This document shows, piece by piece, positions 59,601-64,000 of a stretch of 64,000 nt of DNA. Below the pieces are notes generated by a model. It was not told the origin of the DNA, made no database searches, and saw nothing but the letters and a program-made list of their open reading frames with translations. The stretch is from Planctomycetota bacterium (lineage in GTDB: Bacteria; Planctomycetota; UBA1135; JADKAF01). The stretch spans positions 48,709 through 112,708 of the forward strand of contig JAEUHW010000057.1 of the NCBI GenBank assembly GCA_016793245.1, given 5' to 3'. The number at the start of each line of letters is the position of its first letter. Within the stretch, counting starts at the first letter, position 1. Position numbers and translations under genes: made by a program.

Positions 59601-60708
59601 GCGTCTCTTCCTCGCCGCTCGTCGCGCCATAGCGCGTGCGGCGATCGACGAGCTTGTCCAGGTAGGCGAGCCAGAGCTGCTCGCGCTGCGCCGCGCGCAC
59701 GCGAGCCGCGGCCGCCTCGTCGTTCGGGGCCTTGGTCGCGGCGTCGTTCGCGGCGGCGAGCTCGGTGTCGGCGGCGTCCTTGCGCTTGTCGATGACCTCG
59801 ACGCGCAGCTTCTCGCGGCGCATCTTCGTCGCGTCATCTACGGCATCGGCATCCGGTCCGCCCGCGAGCTCCTTCCAGCGGCGGATCTCCGCCTGGCGCT
59901 CTTCTTCGGTGGCGAAGAGCAGCTCGAAGACGCGGCGCGCTTCTTCTTCGTAGAGGCTGGCGGCGAAGACCGCGACGGTGGCGCGCACCTGCGGGTTCTT
60001 CTTCTTCCAGTCGGCGAGCACTTCCTCGGGCGTCGGGATCGACTCCAGACCGAGCTCCAGGCGGCGCACCAATTCGGTCGCCGCGAGCGCGCGCGAGAGC
60101 GCGAGATCGAAGCCCGCCGGGCGCATCCCGAAGGAGCGGTAGAGGTCTTCCTCGGACAGGTCGGCGCCGCGCTCACCGCTGGAGGCGCGGATCAGCTGCA
60201 GCAGCGCCTGCTTCTTCTCCGCGAGCACGTCGCCGGCGACGCGGATACCCGCGGCCTGCGCGGCTCCGGAGAGGATCGTGAAGTCGTCGAACGAGAGCCC
60301 GCCCTCGCGATCGCGGCGCGCCTTCGGGTCGACCACGTTCAGGAACGGCACCCAGACCTCGAACTCGCGGAACTCCTGCAGCGACTGCAGGACCTGGTTC
60401 GACTTCATGCTCTCTTCGCCGGCGCGATCGAGCATGTCCTTGTAGCCGGTGAGCGGTCTGGCGATTTCGCGCACGATGCCCAGGGACGCGCGATCGAGCT
60501 CTTGCTCGGCGCGGCCTCCGACCGTGGCGGAAGAGCCGTCCGGCAGCACGATCGCGACCTCGCTCGGGTCGGTCTCGAACATCATCAACGCCGCGCTCGT
60601 GATCGAGAACGTAAGCAGCGCGAAGATGACGAGGCCGAGGAGGATCGGTCGCTGGTAGCGACGGAACAGGCTGACGTGCTCGATTTCTTCGTGTTCGACT
60701 TCGGACAT
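56674..60708 (-). CDS. Very long PpiD-like membrane-anchored coiled-coil protein
   Basis: The 1344-residue protein starts at ATG 60708. Residues 1-45 give a cytosolic tail (EVEHEEIEHVSLFRRYQRP) and a single membrane helix (ILLGLVIFALLTFSITSAAL), the topology of PpiD and other SurA-type periplasmic chaperones. The rest is mostly helical, with FGMRPAGFDLALSRALAATELVRRLE and PTPEEVLADWKKKNPQVRATVAVF resembling the SurA N-terminal region near the start, and long Ala/Glu/Arg coiled coils over about 560-1060. A Gly/Ala/Pro-rich linker sits at about 470-530. No clear parvulin catalytic domain is seen. It is probably a periplasmic chaperone or envelope scaffold. It follows scpB on the same strand. 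Confidence 0.72.
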   Translation of the reverse strand: MSEVEHEEIEHVSLFRRYQRPILLGLVIFALLTFSITSAALMMFETDPSEVAIVLPDGSSATVGGRAEQELDRASLGIVREIARPLTGYKDMLDRAGEESMKSNQVLQSLQEFREFEVWVPFLNVVDPKARRDREGGLSFDDFTILSGAAQAAGIRVAGDVLAEKKQALLQLIRASSGERGADLSEEDLYRSFGMRPAGFDLALSRALAATELVRRLELGLESIPTPEEVLADWKKKNPQVRATVAVFAASLYEEEARRVFELLFATEEERQAEIRRWKELAGGPDADAVDDATKMRREKLRVEVIDKRKDAADTELAAANDAATKAPNDEAAAARVRAAQREQLWLAYLDKLVDRRTRYGATSGEEETPSGKDALRDFEGRRWLLFGLDLDALTDAQYDFLLAWIKEKGIEEPTLKEVAEHYRKYAYSRFLTEEGRLSRNIARWTAPAGGAMPRAQEGAAAGSGTGQGGTGEAGASNSAQAPAGDPGQTGPAPAVPAGMLATSDRPDQMASKDIHGWDDPGVQKRAKADLVAKRFLGRFRDVVVGPALEEATATERKAFLDAEAVAAEKAKAVEALLQRSREINTELNRGGDGRGMQGYLDLDRSEESARTNEREKRAQLERLEKLPEAQRESDYAQKLDAAKKGLASAEQDLQRATEARRAYLMEGLPRVQLSLLNGRAAGVASALGMLGFGDLVAKAGEPAPADAAAQALTGVWNALSASEQSAVGSSAAWDAADQDGKLALLVRATNSAAAHAQAQALDAAWRAVGRAKLSAILSPIETKRVELQGLVAPALTSVSEGVDRLAALGREIPSLDASIETQDRALAAKREEAGRTTDAAAKTKLEDEIKALEAAREAQNADRAKKLEERAKIEGEKVSRQQSFETQRAAAFDASAGWSSAMDALESALKSIEDAEPGVAAFSARSAAVSAAEKKLADAEAANADVSTLDKLRVELVALVERRLEAYEKRRTQTSQAATRAAEVKRAFTEWRQALDPAHATTLQGLLAEYNEWGPKNVEAKQAQADAQALVDAARNAVEVARVAALPVVLERLRGELRGQSGAAAVDLVVQEIPGWVTREDLSEDFARNSSDMPESGGNPILEGALFGPGNQLEEGGLGKDVAISQRYALLPGLLDAGGESASEALARRAYLRELALEIARIRASICSEMLDEIERVEETPEEKTFAAGSEVTRETFERELREGEALYLVKGAGLPSQEVRFLRQAFQGRGYYRWNNGPVNPDWFRKVTSLPVRRTFDALGTALDDIEGEVLSAQPFEQADLEAWFVAQIARRPLDPEVDGAKISPREWTAAFRELREERLAKAVQASLTGEGLRKVFQIARR

Positions 60709-60813
60709 CTCAGCTCTTCCCCATGGGGAGCCGGCCCCGCGGGAACCCGCGGGTAGGAAAGGGGCGAAGAGGATACGGGCGCCGGAGGAGAGGCGCAATG
60801 CCGCAAGTGGGCG

Positions 60814-62235
60814 TCACGCCGAGCTTTCGCTCTCGTCGGCGGGGCCTTCGTGCTCCGCGGCGCGCTCCGCGCTCTCGATCGAGCTCTCTTCTTCGGCGCT
60901 CGGCAGCTCCTCGACGGAGATATCTTCCGCCGCGGCGTAGCCGTCCTGCGCGACCTCGATCCCCGGGAGGTCGTGGAGGGCCCCCAGGCCGAAGCGATCG
61001 AGGAAGAGCTTGGTCGTCCCGTAGAGCAGCGGGCGCCCCGGAGAATCCTGACGGCCCACGACGTGCACCAGCTCGCGGTCGAGCAGGAGGCGCAAGATCG
61101 AAGAGCAGTTCACCCCGCGGATCCGATCGACCTCGGACGCCGCGACCGGCTGCTTGTACGCGACGACGGAGAGCACCTCGAGCGCCGCCTGGGAGAGGCG
61201 GTCGCGACGGCGGACGACGCGCAGGCGGCCGAGGAGCTCGGCGTACTCGCTGCGCGAGACGAGGCGCCAGCCACCGGCGATGAGGCGCAGCTCGAAGGGC
61301 AGCACGAGCTCGTCGAGCCAGGCCTTCACGCGCGGCAGGCGCTGCTCCACGGCGCGGCGCTTCCAGCCGAGGATCTCCGCGAGCCGCGGCACGGTGAGTT
61401 CTTCCGGGCTGCCGAAGAGCACCGCCAAGAGCTGCCGATCCTCGATGCGCTCGAGCCCGGTCTCCTCCGGCGGCAACTCTTGATCGTCGCCGACCACTGC
61501 GGGGGCCGTCTCCGCATCCGGGGCGCTCACTTCGATCGCGGGAGCCGTGAGATCTCCGGGAGCGGCTTCGGGAGCAGGCTCGGGGAGGAACTCCGGCACG
61601 AGAGCGCGCGCGGGTTCCCCGGTCTCCGATCCGAGCTCCGACGAGACCTCGAGCTCGCTCGGCTCCTGAATGGGCGCGAGCTTCTCGCGGCGAGTCGTCT
61701 TCTCGCGTCGCGCCTTCTTGCCGCGACGAGACGATCCGGCGGCGGCGTCCGCTCCGGACTCGACCGCGCTCGCGAACGACGGACCGCGTTCCGCCGAGGG
61801 CTCCGCATCGGTCGGCGCGGTGACTTCGATCGGGGCTGGCAGCACTTCCGACGCGGCCATCTCGAGCGCGGCGCCAGCCTCTTCTGCTTCGCTCTCCGGC
61901 GACGCCGTGTCCTCCGGCGTCACCGTGTTCTCCGGCAACACCGTGTTCTCCGGCAACACAGCATCCGGCAGCGCAGCCGGGCGTCGCCCCTTCCGCTTCG
62001 ACTTCACCGCGGGTCCCTCCGCGCGAGCGACGGGCTGCTGCTCCGGCTCGACCTCGGTCGCCACCGCGACCTCGGCGGATGGCACGGGAAGCTCGACGCG
62101 TGCGGATCGAGTCGCACCGCGGCGCTTGCTCCGCGGAGGGACTTCCAGCGCGAGAGCCGCCTCCTCGATCCGAGGTGCGCCCTCCACCGCAACGAAGCCC
62201 GTGTCCAACCCGCTCTCGCGACGATCATCGTCCAC
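60814..62235 (-). CDS. scpB: SMC-Scp complex subunit ScpB with long disordered N-terminus
   Basis: The 473-residue protein starts at GTG 62235. Its conserved part (about 265-440) is ScpB: LLAVLFGSPEELTVPRLAEILGW, RLIAGGWRLVSRSEY, LSQAALEVLSVVAYKQPV, ASEVDRIRGVNCSSILRLLL and GRPLLYGTTKLFLDRFGL. These are the paired winged helices that bind ScpA and stimulate SMC for chromosome compaction. The first 260 residues are Ala/Pro/Glu-rich, with Lys/Arg clusters (SKRKGRR, GKKARREKTTRREK) and LPENTV repeats, and are probably disordered; normal ScpB lacks this. No scpA is adjacent, so it may lie elsewhere or just outside the window. Confidence 0.9.
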   Translation of the reverse strand: MDDDRRESGLDTGFVAVEGAPRIEEAALALEVPPRSKRRGATRSARVELPVPSAEVAVATEVEPEQQPVARAEGPAVKSKRKGRRPAALPDAVLPENTVLPENTVTPEDTASPESEAEEAGAALEMAASEVLPAPIEVTAPTDAEPSAERGPSFASAVESGADAAAGSSRRGKKARREKTTRREKLAPIQEPSELEVSSELGSETGEPARALVPEFLPEPAPEAAPGDLTAPAIEVSAPDAETAPAVVGDDQELPPEETGLERIEDRQLLAVLFGSPEELTVPRLAEILGWKRRAVEQRLPRVKAWLDELVLPFELRLIAGGWRLVSRSEYAELLGRLRVVRRRDRLSQAALEVLSVVAYKQPVAASEVDRIRGVNCSSILRLLLDRELVHVVGRQDSPGRPLLYGTTKLFLDRFGLGALHDLPGIEVAQDGYAAAEDISVEELPSAEEESSIESAERAAEHEGPADESESSA

Positions 62236-62295
62236 GCGCGCACTCCCCGCCGCGGTCCGGCGGTGCCTCGAGCCCCAACATGTAGGAACCGGAGC

Positions 62296-62323
62296 ATTGT
62301 GGGCACCAGGCCTAGGGATGCAA
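62296..62323 (-). promoter_or_regulatory. Putative promoter for scpB
   Basis: On the minus strand TTGCAT (62318-62323) and CACAAT (62296-62301) are separated by 16 bases, in the 132-base gap between the parvulin-like lipoprotein gene and scpB. Both hexamers deviate from consensus. Confidence 0.35.
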
Positions 62324-62367
62324 CTGTGGCTTCGGAAGAGGCCTGCTCGTTCGGGCGTTGCGCGAGC

Positions 62368-63375
62368 TCAGCGCGGTTCGGGGCCCTCGACGCGCCAGCG
62401 GCGCAGCGCGCCGCGCAACCACACCAAGTACTCCTCGCGTCCGACCGGCTGCGCCGCGAGCGAAGCCTCGATCTCAGGCGCCAGTTCCTCGAAGGACCGC
62501 GGATCGGCGGGCAGGCGATGCACGAGCTCCACGACGTGCCAGACGCTCCCGGAGCCCACCTGCTGTTCGATCGGCGGCTGAAACCCCTGGAGCTCCTGCC
62601 GGCCGAAGGTGCCGACGATGGGATGGGGATCGTCCAGCGGCAGCGCGGGCCAGAGCCCGCGCCGTTCCGCCGGCGCCTCCGGATCGAGCTGCAGCGCGAG
62701 GAGCTCGAACGATGCGCCGTCGCGCAAGTCCTGCCACGCGCGCTCCGCCAGCGCGCGCTCGCGCAGGCTCAGGCCCCGCACGACGAGGCGTTCCCTCTGG
62801 AGCTGGTCCGCGCGGATCACTCGATCTCGCAGCAGTCCCAGAGCCAAGAAGCGCCGCAGCGAGCGCGCATAGTGCGCGGGATCGCTCGCGAGCTCTCCGC
62901 GCAGATAGGCCTCGAAGCTCTGCGAGCCATCGCCGAAGCGCTTCACTTCCTCTTCGGCCCGGCGGAGGAACGCGGCCTCCTCGGCTTCGAGGATAGCTAC
63001 GGGCAAGCGCGCGCCGAGGCGCCGCGCCTCGAGCCGCACCAAGCGGAACTCGATCGTCTTCCGCAGGAGCTCCTGCGTCGCCTCGCGCTGGAAGAAGAGG
63101 AGCGCATCGAGCAGCTCCTCGGCGCGCACCGTCTCGCCTTCGACGCGCGCCAAGTCGCTCGCGGCCTCGGAGGCCGAGAACAGCGCGTCGTCGGCCCCGA
63201 TGCTCACACCGGAGAGCGGCAAGAGCTCGCGCTCCGTGCCCGGGGCTTCGACGGGACGCGCGACGGCGGGCCGTCGCGCGGGATCGTCGAAGGCGTAGCG
63301 ATCCTCGCCTCCGCATGCGGCGAGCAGGAACCCGCCGGCGCCTAGCAGAGAGCGCGCGCTGCTCCGGAAGCTCAC
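62368..63375 (-). CDS. Parvulin/SurA-like lipoprotein
   Basis: The 335-residue protein has a lipoprotein signal (SLLGAGGFLLAACGGE, lipobox LAAC with Cys21). A helical SurA/PrsA-like region follows (RVEGETVRAEELLDALLFF, LLRKTIEFRLVRLEARRLG, FGDGSQSFEAYLRGELASD). Residues about 210-305 form a parvulin-type rotamase domain: LSLRERALAERAWQDLRDGASFELLA, then RGLWPALPLDD, IVGTFGRQELQGFQPPI and VWHVVELVHRLPAD. It is likely a periplasmic prolyl isomerase or folding factor, anchored to a membrane. Its gene begins four bases after the stop of the upstream Gln-rich protein gene. Confidence 0.85.
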   Translation of the reverse strand: MSFRSSARSLLGAGGFLLAACGGEDRYAFDDPARRPAVARPVEAPGTERELLPLSGVSIGADDALFSASEAASDLARVEGETVRAEELLDALLFFQREATQELLRKTIEFRLVRLEARRLGARLPVAILEAEEAAFLRRAEEEVKRFGDGSQSFEAYLRGELASDPAHYARSLRRFLALGLLRDRVIRADQLQRERLVVRGLSLRERALAERAWQDLRDGASFELLALQLDPEAPAERRGLWPALPLDDPHPIVGTFGRQELQGFQPPIEQQVGSGSVWHVVELVHRLPADPRSFEELAPEIEASLAAQPVGREEYLVWLRGALRRWRVEGPEPR

Positions 63376-63379
63376 CGCC

Positions 63380-64000
<621 letters not shown>

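Noticed and set aside
56533..60756. 1407-codon plus-strand frame opposite the PpiD-like gene
   Set aside because: It is an antisense shadow; the minus-strand product has a membrane anchor, coiled coil and a start in the right place, while this one has none.

Overview
This is a GC-rich (clearly above 60 percent G+C) bacterial chromosome window, most likely from a planctomycete of the deep marine or metagenome-rich kind. The best lineage markers are a protein that joins TPR repeats to two RNA-polymerase-alpha-type C-terminal domains (23485-24828), secreted proteins ending in a shared LTGxDxG...AWRxW motif, a PQQ-type propeller carrying EF-hands, and a PEP-CTERM/exosortase-type sugar transferase. 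MurA, a Kdo/WaaP-type kinase and a GT9 heptosyltransferase-like enzyme point to a peptidoglycan-making, LPS-bearing cell. The assignment is inferred from gene content; no rRNA is present. I see no prophage, insertion sequence or CRISPR array, so this is a core-genome segment with some repeat decoration.

Layout. 1-5.5 kb: end of exonuclease III, two tandem secreted paralogs, a glycosyltransferase and a peroxiredoxin-fold protein without its cysteine. 5.6-7.1 kb: a secreted beta-helix protein. 7.2-9.8 kb (minus): an actin-family ATPase and a coiled-coil protein, a likely cytoskeletal pair. 10.0-23.1 kb (minus): a long housekeeping run, murA, a ClpB-like AAA+ protein fused to a degenerate release-factor-2 module, ffh, rpsP, an endonuclease-III-like protein with a histone-H1-like tail, maf, prfA, a membrane protein, prmC and ssb, closed by a rho-independent terminator. 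23.3-25.4 kb (plus): the TPR/alpha-CTD gene with a good sigma70-type promoter, then ruvA. 25.4-26.3 kb is non-coding, followed by tRNA-Gly(GCC). 26.5-34.6 kb: a TIM-barrel protein, an LPS-type kinase, a GT9 enzyme, a divergent Nramp transporter, a Nudix/metallo-beta-lactamase fusion coupled to a Rieske protein, a HEAT-repeat protein and folE. 34.9-38.5 kb: convergent cysS and thrS separated by a 74-bp near-perfect palindrome. 38.7-46.7 kb: PQQ/EF-hand protein, a degenerate metallopeptidase-like protein coupled to a flavoprotein, a repeat cluster, nth, an S9 peptidase and a pseudopilin. 46.8-53.1 kb: a YfhO-type membrane protein coupled to a PepSY-type protein, a redoxin, an EVE-domain protein, a nitroreductase remnant and a membrane/TPR protein. 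53.4-56.5 kb: a three-gene glycan or lipid modification operon. 56.7-64.0 kb (minus): a chaperone-like cluster of a Gln-rich zinc-ribbon protein, a parvulin-type lipoprotein, scpB and a 1344-residue PpiD-like membrane protein.

The most unusual object is the AAA+ protein at 17642-21694. Its C-terminal 320 residues align along their whole length with release factor 2, yet the GGQ and SPF motifs are gone, so it looks like a ribosome- or RF2-site-binding module attached to an unfolding motor. Next come the actin/coiled-coil pair with an altered phosphate-2 loop, the H1-tailed pseudo-glycosylase, and two palindromic repeat families. Start codons are often GTG or TTG, and several gene pairs overlap by four bases (GTGA, TTGA, ATGA).
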